From Bugulina stolonifera (taxonomy: Eukaryota; Bryozoa; Gymnolaemata; Cheilostomatida; Bugulidae), in NCBI GenBank assembly GCA_935421135.1, contig OW285187.1, positions 17,261,929 to 17,325,928 of the forward strand: DNA of 64,000 bases. The letters are read 5' to 3'. The translations under genes were made by a program, and so were the position numbers. The notes beneath the pieces were generated by a model. That model ran no database searches, was not told where the DNA came from, and saw nothing but the letters and a program-made list of their open reading frames with translations. This document shows, one piece after another, positions 1-29,787 of this stretch (the first letter of the stretch is position 1; each line of letters starts with the position of its first letter).

Positions 1-35
1 GGAATGCATTGATAGCTACGTATGCCATTTCCCAG

Positions 36-11200
<11,165 letters not shown>

Positions 11201-12173
11201 TATCATCATTACAATACACACGTGTATTTCTACCAAATAGAATTCACTGCTGGGCAGTTTTTATGAATTTTACATGAATTGATCCTAGTTTTATTCCAGT
11301 TAGTCTGTTTTAGCTGTACTGTGTATTCTCTATCTTGTGTATCCATGTGCATGTGTGTTCCGTCCAGACAAATGTTATACTAATATACTTGTACAAACCT
11401 GTAACATGTTGTATTCAACTTGTATTCTCATTTTTCACAGATTTTAACGTAATTATATTATACACTAATATTATAAATACAGATACATGTTGTATTGTTT
11501 ACCTGATCATGTGATGTAGACCTTCTACTACAGCATTATTTGTTGTTTTTCCCCTCATTTATACATTATTATGGAAGTTACAGGTCATTGTGACAGGAGT
11601 TTGAATCTCTCCTGGTTTCTCTTGTTGTTCCACTGCAGTTGTCTCTGCAGTAATCATCTACTTATTTATTTCCTCTTTTGCAATCTTTTATATATTTTTT
11701 AAAGTTGTTTGCATAATATTATAGATATTTTGATATAAGAATTGCTGAGAATAGTGTTGGAGTGTTACAATTTGTTGAGAATTAAATATATAACTACTGG
11801 AAGACACATGTAAACCAGTGAGCTGTTTATCCATGTGAACAGGTAATGTATACATGTCTATATGTACATGTAACTGTACATTAGACATATACATGAACAT
11901 GTACATGGTTATATTGTACAGTTACGGTATTCGTCTACTCTTGTCTACATGCAGCAGTAAAGTCACAGTATTTGGTCTTCTACATGTACATGTAACAGTA
12001 CTCAGTTACAGCATTTTTATCCGTTTGTATAGCAGACTGGCTGTAGCACATTTGGTGCCATTCAGATTTGACTTTATAGATTAAACATGGAGTCGAACAT
12101 AGAGTCAAATGCATGTATAGTAAACATTGATAAAGGCATTCTAGGTTATAGAACCACAACCTACCTCAATTTT
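11201..12173. other. Intergenic 3' flank of the EGF/LamG gene
   Basis: AT-rich non-coding DNA with repeated ACATGTAC words. I see no exon, RNA gene or clear mobile element. The two short open frames here have no recognisable similarity. Confidence 0.6.
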
Positions 12174-12229
12174 AAGCATCATGGTCCATGTTTTATGCCT
12201 GCAGGCATAAAACATGGACCATGATGCTT
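12174..12229. repeat. Perfect 56-bp palindrome
   Basis: Two 28-bp arms meet without a spacer at CTG|CAG (12201/12202) with no mismatch. It could extrude as a cruciform or represent fused ends of a foldback element. It lies in intergenic DNA. Confidence 0.95.
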
Positions 12230-13063
12230 CTCTGGTTACATGCAGATGAAAAGTTCATAATATAAATAAGTACATTGCTGTAGTTTAGTCCCCAGAGAGG
12301 TGTAGGACGTATGCATTGCAAACAAAGGGTATGACTGTGTGTGCTGATCTGAGGATACTGCCACCAAGTGTTTCAGTGTTTATCGTTTGATTATATTAGA
12401 AGAAAGACATAAACATGCATTTGACATGTGCACATCTACATACGTGTACTGTGTAGGTGATGCAGAATAAATGAAGTTACATACACATGTAATATTGGTG
12501 TATTATATCTTATATGACAACCATATACTACATGTATATCATACAATCCTTCAAATAATATGCATGTACAGCTAAACTCTATTCATTTTTGGTAACACTG
12601 TTCAGGGGGATGTTGAGAAGGCTTGTGTTTTGAATTTGTGCTTGTGCTCCTTGGCAAGTATGGTTATCAGTCTACCACACATATATTTCTTGTACTGCAA
12701 TAGCAGGCACACACGCATACATATGTACTCAATATGCATACCGTTCAGTGTATTTCCCATGTAGAGTGCTCATGGAATTGGTATCACTATAGACCTACCA
12801 ATGCATAATACATGTGTATTTGACTTGTTATTTCTCACATATTGTACAATTTGCAACTAAAATTTTTGTGTTTTGGTGCTTTACTAATTAACGAAATACA
12901 TGTACATTTACTATGATATAATTATGCTTTTATTTGTTCCAGAAGAGACTTTCAAACCAATCTTACCACCAAGCATGATTAATGGTTGATATTCCCAGCA
13001 TCACAGGCACAGGCACTTCATTCAAGGCTTTTGGCTATAAAATGAAGTTGTCTCTCTCATTCT
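12230..13063. other. Intergenic, no gene seen
   Basis: AT-rich spacer between the palindrome and the hAT remnant. I found no coding signal, tandem array or inverted repeat worth naming. Confidence 0.5.
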
Positions 13064-13071
13064 GTTTAGAA

Positions 13072-13986
13072 CAGGGGTTCTCAAAGGGGAGCCAATGGCC
13101 CCCCAGGGGGCCACAACAGAGATTTTCAGGGGCCACAGGGCATACATAGTATACATAGTATATAGTACATAGTATACAAGTAAATCTGAATACTGAATCT
13201 GAATACTTTGAATTTGAAACTCCAAGGCCCAGAAACTACTGCTAGCCAGTTGATAGATGCAATCAACGCATTTACCCAGAAACTGGAGAATTGGAAGCGC
13301 AAGACAGAAGGTGGAGTGTTCAGTTCCTTCCAGAAGCTGTCTGAGTTAATTGATGCTCAACCAATAAATTCCAAGCTGAAGTTGAACATTACCGCACATC
13401 TTGAGGCGCTGAAAGATGAGTTTCAGCGATATTTCCTCAACCTGGAACCTACATCTCTGAAACTACTGAGAAATCCATTTCAAACATAAGTAGAGGACAT
13501 TGAAGATCACCTGCAAGATGAGCTTATAGAGCTAAAAAATTATTCCGGGCGAAAAATTTATTTGCTGAAGTATCCCTCAACCAGTTTTGACCCAGAATGG
13601 CATCCAGCTATCCATCAGCAGCCAAGGAATGTCTACGTTACTGCCATTCGCAACAACATATCCCTGCGAGTCAGGATTTTCTACAATGGTGCAGTTGAAA
13701 ACTAAATCAAGGAACCGCCTTGAAGTAGCCCATGACATCAGATGTGCTTTATCTCAAGTGGAACCACGATATGAAGAACTTGCAGGCAAACGTCAGTGCC
13801 AAGGCTCTCCCTAACTTTCATATTGTTTCCTTTTCTGGCTTTATACAAATATGGCAATCTTTCCAATACAGTCATCTATATATACTAATTACTGATTTCT
13901 GATTATCTGTTGTGACCTCTTGTGGGCCATAGGAATTTTAGATTGGGCAAAGTGGGCCATGGTATGAAAAAGGTTGCGAACCCCTG
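13072..13986 (+). mobile_element. hAT (Charlie/ZBED-like) remnant with perfect 8-bp duplication
   Basis: A 915-bp element begins CAGGGGTTCTCAAA and ends GCGAACCCCTG. The same 8 bp, GTTTAGAA, flank it at 13064-13071 and 13987-13994. Inside, two + strand reading blocks (about 13208-13489 and 13587-13814) resemble the C-terminal half of the SCAND3/ZBED5/FAM200 type of hAT transposase. The second holds the LLPFATTYPCESGFS and KTKSRNRLEV motifs of the hAT dimerisation region. The N-terminal zinc finger and catalytic part are missing and a stop separates the blocks, so it is a dead, internally deleted copy. Confidence 0.9.
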
Positions 13987-14139
13987 GTTTAGAAGGTAAC
14001 ATGCAGGGGTAGGACAACTTCTTTTTGTAAGCAATATTCTATTCATATCTGTGAAAATCCAATGAGCTGATGTACATGTACGTGTACAGGTACCAAGTTT
14101 GATTATCAGGAAAAAGAGTTGCAGAGCTTGGCAGCATAT

Positions 14140-14457
14140 TTTGCTCTAAAATTTATGCTTCCAATATGACCATGCCACCGGGCCAAGATTGTGAAGGAAT
14201 GGATGACGGCTAAAGACGTTCGAACCATACCATGGGCCGCACAAAGCCCCGACCTTAACCCCATAGAAATTATGTGGCAACACATGGGAAACCTAGTCAG
14301 AAAAGAACAACCAATGAATAAGAGACAGGTGATAGAGAAAATAATTTGAGCATGGCACCACATCATCAGACACGGGGAGCTCAGCAAACATGTAAAAAGC
14401 ATGCCACACCGCTGCCGACTGGTTATTAAAAGTAAAGGATACCCTATTAAGTACTGA
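14140..14457 (+). pseudogene. Tc1/mariner transposase C-terminal fragment
   Basis: The + strand reading carries CHRAKIVKEW and AQSPDLNPIE, hallmarks of the Tc1 catalytic core; the final glutamate is the third acidic residue of the DDE triad. Stops at about 14167 and 14347 and a frame disturbance before CHRAK break it. The N-terminal two thirds are absent. The inverted-repeat remnant at 14787-14824 may be its right end. Confidence 0.85.
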
Positions 14458-14786
14458 CAACATACTACAGTTCAATTTACTATTAAACTGCCATTGTTAA
14501 CCATTATCATTAAAAAATTCACAAATTTCTAATTGTTGTGACATCACCTGTAAGTACTACTATCTTTGTGCAACTCATTGTCATTATAATATGATGTAAA
14601 TGGTGATAGCCTATTCAAAAATTTACTGTAAAACTTGGCTGTTACTGCTAATAGAGACAATTATAGCTCAAACATACTCTACACACATTTTTGAATCCAC
14701 TGATATAAATTTGTTGGGGTAGGAGAGATGCAAAAATAAAAAGCAAGATGTCAACTAGGAAGTTACTAAAATAAAGTAGGCGTTTC

Positions 14787-14824
14787 CAAACTTTCTGACA
14801 CCACTGGTGGTGTCAGAAAGTTTG
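14787..14824. repeat. Perfect 18-bp hairpin, probable Tc1-type terminal repeat
   Basis: Arms CAAACTTTCTGACACCAC and GTGGTGTCAGAAAGTTTG are exact inverses around a 2-nt loop. A terminus reading CAGTGGTGTCAGAAAGTTTG resembles Tc1-like ends and lies 330 bp after the transposase fragment. Two transposon ends may be abutted here. Confidence 0.75.
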
Positions 14825-15679
14825 TACTTGTATGTATAATCACCTTACTACTGTGATGAATAATGATGACAAATCATTACAAAGCAAAAAGTGCAATGGA
14901 AGATGTGGATATATAACAGAGAGTATTCCCAAAGCAATACCGACAACCTACTGGGTACTATATTTGAACAAGATTCCAAACATTCAAATGTAGGCCTACA
15001 ACTATGATAAGCTATAACATGCAGTGTATTCCTATATGGGTAACACATATTTGTAACATGTAAGGCAATACCTGACTAGCATCTTAGTCAGTGGTCAAAG
15101 TTGGGGCGGGATGGGATGCAGTTTCCCCCAACCATAAATTTCAGAGGGGCCCTCAGACTAATAGACCACATACAGATTACTATTATAATAAATCAAATGC
15201 AGTGCCATTTATTTTCCTTGTTTCACAGCAACCAAATTTTCTCTTAAAATCTTTAGATCTTGGACCATATTTTAGCATTATGAAGTTCGTAAATTTTGCA
15301 CCATTTTGGTGTCTAATTTTGATAAAGTTTCCAATTTTCGGGAGGGCGCTCAGACACCCCTCCCCGCCGGCGCGATCAGCGCGCTGTTCGGACACTTCGC
15401 ACCCTCATGTGATTAATTTTGCTACCCTAGAGACTCCCCACCTCTTTTCTAAGACTTTGACAACTGATCTTAGTTGGGTAGTTCTAAAGGCAGATTCCAA
15501 TTTCTATAGGTAAGTTTGGGAAGATACCTTTTATATAATATTTAACCTTTCAGTTCTCTTCAGTTCCTAGAATAGCAGTGTGTGACTTGTGAGATAAACC
15601 CTCATAAACATGCAACTGTTGCTTGCAAAGCAATGCAAAGCCATAGGTAATAGCTGATGGCTACAATCAACTACACTGG
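14825..15679. other. Intergenic with a GC-rich, CpG-containing patch
   Basis: Non-coding. About 15345-15405 is far richer in G, C and CpG than its surroundings. The 140-codon open frame (15091-15513) and its antisense partner match no family I know. The patch may be part of a decayed repeat. Confidence 0.4.
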
Positions 15680-15938
15680 CACTGCACTCATGAGCACTAA
15701 TAAGCTATTGATAATAATTAAAAGTTGTCCTCTCCCAATTTATCTTCTAACTTCTAATTATGATCAATAGCTTATTAGTGCCCAGGCTTACCAGTCTCCC
15801 TGATTCCGCAGGAGACTCCCTCATTTTTAACTCAAATTTTGGTACCCCACCCAAAATGGACACCCCCATCCAAATGCAGAATCTCCCTGATTTTCATCAG
15901 TCGAACTTGGCAAGCCTGTTGGTGCCCATGACTGCACA
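15680..15938. mobile_element. Foldback MITE, family CATGGGCACT, copy 1, interrupted
   Basis: The left arm (15681-15712) reads ACTGCACTCATGAGCACTAA and onward to CTATTGAT. The right arm (15763-15782) is its inverse and is cut by a second element; the arm resumes at 15919 as TTGGTGCCCATGACTGCA. The loop carries AAAGTTGTCCTCTCCC. Related copies lie at 37980-38062 and 62692-62830. Confidence 0.75.
15783..15918. mobile_element. Short hAT-like MITE, family CAGGCTTRCCA, copy 1, nested
   Basis: 136 bp, starting CAGGCTTACCAG and ending CTTGGCAAGCCTG. Flanks TTAGTGCC and TTGGTGCC are a 7/8 direct repeat, consistent with an aged 8-bp duplication. It sits in the right arm of the foldback element. About 100 bp of its interior matches the copy at 24702-24799. 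Confidence 0.85.
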
Positions 15939-16390
15939 GCTACAAATTGTGAAATGGAATAAGAAAGAAACATCTAAAAAAACTCAATGAGAACACAACC
16001 CGTAATTAACTTTGGAAATCCCAGAGAAAATATCCGCGTAGACTCACTTTCCAAATTTCTCTGCAGACCTTTTTCTTTAAAGTAGTGCATTTGTGTTGCG
16101 CAACTAATAACTTTCATTTAAGTGCCACCAATTAATTTTCTACTATAATATTGATTTAGTGTCTAAAATTAAAATAGAAAATGCAATTAAAGTTGTCGTT
16201 GATAAATTAAACTCAATTAAATTAAAGTAGCAAAATAAATCTAGTAAGAAAAATATCGCGCATTAACAAACTTTATGCAGTGCAAAGATCGTTTCCGTAT
16301 TGCATTGAATGTTCACCGCTTCAAATTTCAAATTCAATACAACCACCACAATTAGTGTTAGTCTTAGACAACAAGCTAGTGATTGCTAAA
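15939..16390. other. 5' flank of the first 14-3-3 gene
   Basis: AT-rich sequence directly before the start codon. It presumably holds the promoter and 5' UTR. I could not assign a TATA box or initiator with confidence. Confidence 0.4.
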
Positions 16391-23599
<7,209 letters not shown>

Positions 23600-24180
23600 C
23601 CTGATAACACAGCTGCACTCTAGTCCTGTTTGTGGAAACTTTTTTTATCAACACACAATGGCTAACCAAACTGCTAGTTTGTTCATTCAGTATTTTGTAG
23701 TTTTTGGTCACCAGTTAGTTGACTGCAGTCCATAAATCAATGTTTTATGCTGCTCATTCTCTCATCTATATTCCAGCAGCATGAATGTTACTTTTCTAAC
23801 CATCTTTCATGTGACCCATTGTATTTATTTTCTTTGGTGCACTAGTATGGCAGTACTACATTTATAATCAACGTGTAGTACTGCAACAGTACTATATACA
23901 GTGTGTTGAATCTCGGTTAGTTTTTTGTTAGCTTGCTGAGAATTTTCATAAATGCATGCTGTTGTATCATATGCTGAAGTGCTGTGTTCTTGATAATGCT
24001 GTACAGTCGATTATTGCAAAAATTTGTGTTGATAATCTGTTGTAGTAAACTTTTGTGAGTCTAGGTTAGCTGTTAGCAGTTGGTTTCTTTGTGAATTAAA
24101 CTTTTATATAGCGGATGATATGGCATATTTATTTTTTAAGCTGCATATTGTAATACAAACTTCTCACAATCAAGTAATTG
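23600..24180. other. Short convergent intergenic spacer
   Basis: Separates the stop codons of the first 14-3-3 gene (+) and MRTO4 (-). It presumably holds both 3' UTRs. I see no other gene. Confidence 0.6.
24128..24133 (-). terminator. Poly(A) signal of MRTO4 (AATAAA)
   Basis: AATAAA on the minus strand, 48 nt past the MRTO4 stop codon; the best-placed poly(A) signal for this gene. Confidence 0.55.
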
Positions 24181-26850
24181 TTACAGTTCTTCAAGCATAG
24201 GTTCCTCTTTACTACCATCTTCTTGTATGCCAGGACCAGATTCTGGAGCTACAGAAACATGAACAATGGGGATTGCATTCAATAAAAATAATGGATGAAA
24301 AACTAATTTTGCACATCATGTAGGCTGTATTACAAGTGCTACATACCTGTTACTCTAACTGCATCTTCCAATGTTGAACTGACTTGCTGATCAATTTTCT
24401 GTATTTTACCATTGTTGCTCCACATGGTGATTAATGTAAAATGAAACTCGGCCATTGGATGGCAAAACAATTTCTGAAAAACAAATTTGTGGTGAAGAGA
24501 AACTGCACCTAGATACATGTACATACATTGTATTAGTAGGCCTATAACCCTTGTAATTAGTATTAATCTAATTATATACTCATGGTTGAGTAAAAGAGTT
24601 GTACAGCTGTGACCCTCCCCTACTTTTCACATCTTCCTATTGGAATGATTGGATGTGATCTCAATCAATTAAAGCAGGGCCCCACTATTCTGCCTAGAAC
24701 GCAGGCTTACCAAGTATCCCTGATTTTCAACTCAAATTTTGGTACCCCACCCAAATGCTGAATCTCCCTGATTTTCATCAGTCGAACTCGGCAAGCCTGC
24801 TAGAACGACTAACTCTGCCTCCTCCCCCCCCCAAAAAAAACCAGACCCCACCTAACTGAGCAAACTTGGTAACTGCACATGATTATCCTCTCGGTGTGTA
24901 CATTAGAATATCGGCCCATCGAATTAAAACTGTATTAATCATTATGCAGATCATCAATCAGGTGGAAATGTGATATTACCAGTATCTGTGCTTGTTCTGG
25001 GGTTAACACGGATCCCTTAGTGCATACTGTATAGTCCCTAGAAAGGGTGATAACGCCTCTCTGTAGTGTAGTAGGCAGACCAAGTTTACGTAGTTGTGGT
25101 TCCATTGCATGTGAAAACTCTTTGAGGGGTCCAGGTTCTAGCACAACCGTCTGCAATGCTTCAATACCAGATCTTGCGTAATCCAGTTCTCGATAAGACT
25201 CGAACCACCTGGAGGAACAAGTACATATTTTGCATTAATAACATACAGAGAAACTACAGAAAATGAGAGAAACTAATGTTAGAGTTAAAGAGTAAATGTG
25301 TTTATTTACATGTACATGCACGTGCAGGTTTCTCCTACTGTATGTGCATAGTGTGCCGTGTACTATAAGATTATTATGTATTATTATATGTAAAACATAA
25401 TAATCGAGTCAGTGGGTAAGAATCTACTAGCCAAGAAGTAGAAACAATTGACCATTTTGTGCTACTTTAAAACCCAAGCATTGACCATAAAACAGTTCTA
25501 GTCGCATCGACTGACTGGGAGAGAGAGAGAGAGAGAGACTACTTGAATGCTATCCAAGAGTTGTTATTTTGTTAGCAAACTTCTTTATCTCTGAAAAAAT
25601 GGCCAATTTTGGAGTTGCTTTTCCTGTTCAACAAATATTTTATAATTTATTGAGAAAGTAACTTCTACTCATTTCCAATATACATGTATCTACAAAACAC
25701 ATGCTAGCCAATTCTTGCACATGGAGTACATGCAAATACAAGGGTACCAGCTGCAGTACATGTAAATACAAGGGTACCACATGCAGTACATGTACATGTA
25801 CATACAATGGTACCACATGCAGTACGTGTAAATACACTGTATGTTATGTCAAAAACACTTACCTGACCACTTCCTTTTTAGTTTTATTCGTGAAAAGCAA
25901 GCCAGTCTGGCCTTTGAGCTCGGAACTGATTTCATGTAAATTTTCTTTATATTCGTCATCTTTGGACTTGCCCAATGCTACAGCCATCACTTTATTTTTT
26001 CCAAAGAAGAACCTGCAATGGAGAGAGAATATACCAGAGAAGTTACATTCACCACTCATGATATGGTAACATGCTGTAGATAGATGATTGCGTGGTAACA
26101 TGTGTAGATAGATAATGCTATGCCACAGCAAATAATATCCCAAAGGAAAAGTGAATTACTAAGGCATTCAGACATGCATTTATCAGTTACATAACATGTA
26201 CTATCTACCTGCTATGTTTCCATTCTTGTCTAACATCTTTTAGTTTTGAGTTACGCATGTTGTGTGTAGAAAATGTGAATAGCCTGGCATAAGTGTCTAG
26301 ACATTCTCTGATCTATAAATAATATCAGCAGTTTATGTATTGTTAGCAGTAATATATGCTTATACCATAGGCCTAATAATATTATACTAAGGTAGTAGAT
26401 GATAGTATACTTGACCAAGCTATTTAGGGCAGCACAAATTTGACCCAAGTGACGTTTTAATAAGCTAATATACACATGTATTTATTGGTAACACGGTAAC
26501 AGATTGGGTTGACTAGTGGATGCAGTATGATAATGAATGCTCACTAAACATAAATGTATGTAGATATCCATCTACTATGTCAATAAGAGTTACAAGCAAT
26601 ATAATAGTAAACTAACCTCTTCGACTAATGTCCGTTTCAGTTGAATTCCCTTTTTCTGAGTTTGTGTCAAGGAAACTACAAATGGAACAAACACAAATTT
26701 GAAAACCACCCATACAACTACAAGTGGGAATGAACAATTATACAACGAAGATGCCTGAAATAGCGATACAATAATATACCCTATTTGCTGCCATAATCAA
26801 CCATAAGTTTGGTGATACTCACTCTTTTTATCTCGTTTGGACTTAGGCAT
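24181..26850 (-). CDS. MRTO4: mRNA turnover protein 4 homologue (ribosome assembly)
   Basis: Nucleolar P0-like factor that occupies the P-stalk site on pre-60S particles until exchanged for ribosomal protein P0. Exons in transcript order: 26850-26823, 26675-26617, 26312-26209, 26012-25863, 25208-24980, 24473-24347, 24248-24181 (TAA); 765 nt, 254 residues against 239 in human. Diagnostic segments: N-terminus [79 protein letters not shown] and MAEFHFTL, with an acidic C-terminal tail. All junctions are GT-AG and the phases agree. Conservation is high, so it is most likely functional. MITE 24702-24799 sits in its intron 5. Confidence 0.97.
24702..24799. mobile_element. Short hAT-like MITE, family CAGGCTTRCCA, copy 2
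   Basis: 98 bp, from CAGGCTTACCAAG to CGGCAAGCCTG. The perfect 8-bp duplication CTAGAACG lies at 24694-24701 and 24800-24807. It is nearly identical to parts of the copy at 15783-15918, including CTCCCTGATTTTCATCAGTC. It lies in an MRTO4 intron. Confidence 0.92.
25519..25538. repeat. (GA)n microsatellite
   Basis: About ten GA units in an MRTO4 intron. Confidence 0.9.
25723..25838. repeat. About 30-36 bp minisatellite with GGTACC core
   Basis: Four diverged units containing AGTACATGTAAATACAAGG and GGTACCACATGC, in an MRTO4 intron immediately before the exon starting at 25863. Confidence 0.85.
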
Positions 26851-29217
26851 GATTTTTTAGTCTATCTTCACACTCGATGATTCAGGGATCTGGAACCGAC
26901 AATAGTAAACATATCATTATTATGACAGCAGGACTAAACTATGGCTGATAAACTGCATTTCCAACAATATTCGTCTAGTCTACATCCTATGCTAACAATG
27001 CGCTAGATCGGTAAACTGTAATATTGAGAATGCTGCAATAGAATGTTAGTGGTTGGGGTCAAACATCGCAGGCTACGGTACTTCAAACATACACTCACAT
27101 AGGCTACATCTACTGTGGATGACAAGCTATTTACTATTTAGCTGTTTCACTAGCATTTTACAAGACGTGTAGAACATAGGATGACATCAAATTATAAAGA
27201 TTGACAGAAGCATAACATGAATTCACGTGTTCGCAGCACCAGCCATTATTGAAAGTAGGTGCCGTTTGAATTTTAGAACTGAACCGTACTAAACCATTGC
27301 ATTTGGCATCGGTTTCCATTTTGAATTTTACAGTTTTTAAACCGAAAGAAAAAAAACTGATTGATGTCGAAACGCCGTGCAGCACTAGGTAAACCTACAA
27401 GTAAATGTCACAAGTCACTCACTTTCACAATTCAAGTGGACTTGCAGCTTGGACAAAACTAGGAATTGGATCCGACTCTGCTTTTTAATAAGCTAATAAC
27501 ATTAAAACCTAATTTTCTGCTACTCAGATAGGTCCAAATATAAAATATAAATGATCATAATGTGCTTTTCTGCTACTCTTTTCTACTACGATTACGCCAG
27601 AGAGAGTGGTTCACTCTTCAATTAAAAGTGAGACTACACTTAAGGTGAACCGGGCACACACTGTGACAATCAGTATCACAGGACAGTGGGAGTAAACTAC
27701 TAAAAGTCATAAAAGTTTCTACCTAACCAGATAGGTCCATTAGTCATAATCACAATTACCATTCACATTAGGACATACATAGGCCTACCTATTCAACACA
27801 AAACACTTGTACAGTAGCCTACAATAAATCGAGTTGTTCATCTCACTGAATTTTGATAGAAGGCATTCGATGTGTTTCAAGCTCAAGGTATAGCATTAGA
27901 GATTAGTCATAGCAAGGAGTGATAGTTATAAGTAACTATCATAATCATAATGTGAGTGGCTAGAAAACAAATTCATCCAAATGTCATGTGTAGGCCTATA
28001 TTTGACCAGATGACGATATATGATTTTGATAATCTATAATGATTAAATAATGAGTCAAATCGGTCAATTGCTGTCAGCTGTCACTTGCCTCTCCTTCTTT
28101 TCTTACATAGGCCTAATTATAACAGACACCATACTGAGATCTTGAGAAGAAGCAAACAAGGAGTAAGATATTTCATACAAAAACATTAAAATAAAACTAA
28201 AAAATAATAAAATTTAATTCACTAGACTAAACTATGACTATCACTATGATGATAGATTCATTGATTGATCATGATGAATGATCCGATGTGATTCTCATAT
28301 ATATGAGCTAAGTTCAAATAGCGATCATTGTTGCATGGCCAGAAAATAAACAAAAACTATTGAGTTCTCACGATTTTACACACATAAGTGTGGCCTATGT
28401 GAGAAAATGCAACATAAAAAAAAACTTGATTATAATACTCCTTTGGTGATACTACAGCAAGCATTTTTATTCTACAGTGATTGCTGTTCCTTTTAGCACG
28501 TGTGGTGAAATACAAGCCTGTTAACCAGGGTCTTCGGTCATGAATATGCTTTTGCAAAAACAGTTTTTTATATAGGACTTGCTTTGTTATGCATTTCCAG
28601 AGAATCGGAGGCTATAGGAGTAAACGTTTTCGGAGGACAAATCATGGAGTTATCTTCTCTGCGAACAACTCCGTGAACAGTCATGGTGGAACGATAGAAT
28701 TGTCTCCCTCTATGGGTGGAACTAAACATGGAATTCCCTTCTTTGACCTTACGACAATGACCACCATTTGAACTTAGCATATTAACATTTTTACAAATGA
28801 ATAAATTACATAAAAGATTAAAATTATTTTGTAATTATAAAACAACTGCAAATCTCTAAACAAGAATGATGTAATTGCACTCGGTTGGTAGTTTAGCGCA
28901 GATGGCTTAGCGCAATATAACTTCCGTTTCATGTAGGAGAAAATCGCAAAGCTGCCAAGTGCATTGCCATTCATTTACTGTTTCAGGTTTCTTCTGGCCT
29001 TGTAGGTATCAGGTTAGTGTAGCGTGCAGACCTATTGTATAGAGTAGTAATTTATTGGTTTTTGCAGTTAGATAGAACTTGCTGTATGTCAATTAAGTGC
29101 ATTTACGCCTTCACTGCAAACATTTAGTTTCTCTCTGGAGACAGATGAGATTAATATTTACATCACATTTATCGTATATATTTATTATAATTATTATTTA
29201 CTAATTTAGTTAATAAT

Positions 29218-29378
29218 AATATTTAGCATGTAAGTTTTATTTTCATTATTTTGCAAATTCAAGTTGCCGTTTACGTGGCCAACTCTTAATTGCGACTCTT
29301 TAAGTTACAAGTCACTTCTTTTTAGTGACTAATAATAAAAAAGCCTTATAAGGACTTTCAACTTACATGCTAAATATT
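29218..29378. mobile_element. 161-bp MITE with 19-bp perfect terminal inverted repeats
   Basis: AATATTTAGCATGTAAGTT at 29218-29236 is exactly inverted at 29360-29378. The outer AATATT may itself be the duplicated target, as it is self-complementary. No coding capacity. Confidence 0.8.
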
Positions 29379-29447
29379 CACATGTCTCTAGAAGCTAAAG
29401 TTTTTATCAAGTTCAGTTATGTTTATTAAATGTATCATATATATGAG

Positions 29448-29471
29448 ATCAAAGAGAATATTCTCTTTGAT
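29448..29471. repeat. Perfect 24-bp palindrome
   Basis: ATCAAAGAGAAT followed directly by its inverse ATTCTCTTTGAT, about 0.3 kb upstream of the second 14-3-3 start codon. Confidence 0.9.
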
Positions 29472-29787
29472 ACTATAAAATGGGGCACCTTCTTCATAGA
29501 TAGGCCTAGAGGCGTAGAATTATATGTACGTGAGTGATATGAATATTTCAATAGGTGCACGTGGATAAGTGGATTGGTGTACTAAAGTGTAGTTCTAATA
29601 CACATACTGTTATTATGTTATTAAAAAAGCAGGTCTAAAGAAAATTCAAACTCTCAACAATGAGAGGTCTGTTATTAATCAAAGGTGACTATCAAGGAAT
29701 CATAACCTAGTTTTTGTTCAAATTTTCTCCAATGTTGGCACGCTTGCAAGACTCGACTATTGTGAACAGTTTTACTTTCAGAGCATC

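Larger units (their letters stand above)
26851..29787. other. Divergent intergenic region, MRTO4 / second 14-3-3
   Basis: Should hold both promoters and the 5' UTR of MRTO4. No coding exon is recognisable. Overlapping 60-70-codon frames at 28568-28780 and an antisense frame at 27158-27385 have no family signature. The inverted repeats at 29218-29378 and 29448-29471 lie near the second 14-3-3 start. Confidence 0.55.

Noticed and set aside
15091..15513. 140-codon + strand frame
   Set aside because: Crosses a GC-rich repeat-like patch with an antisense open frame; no recognisable domain.
28568..28780. Overlapping sense and antisense frames of 60-70 codons
   Set aside because: Both strands open over the same short stretch, no family motif, no codon-bias argument.
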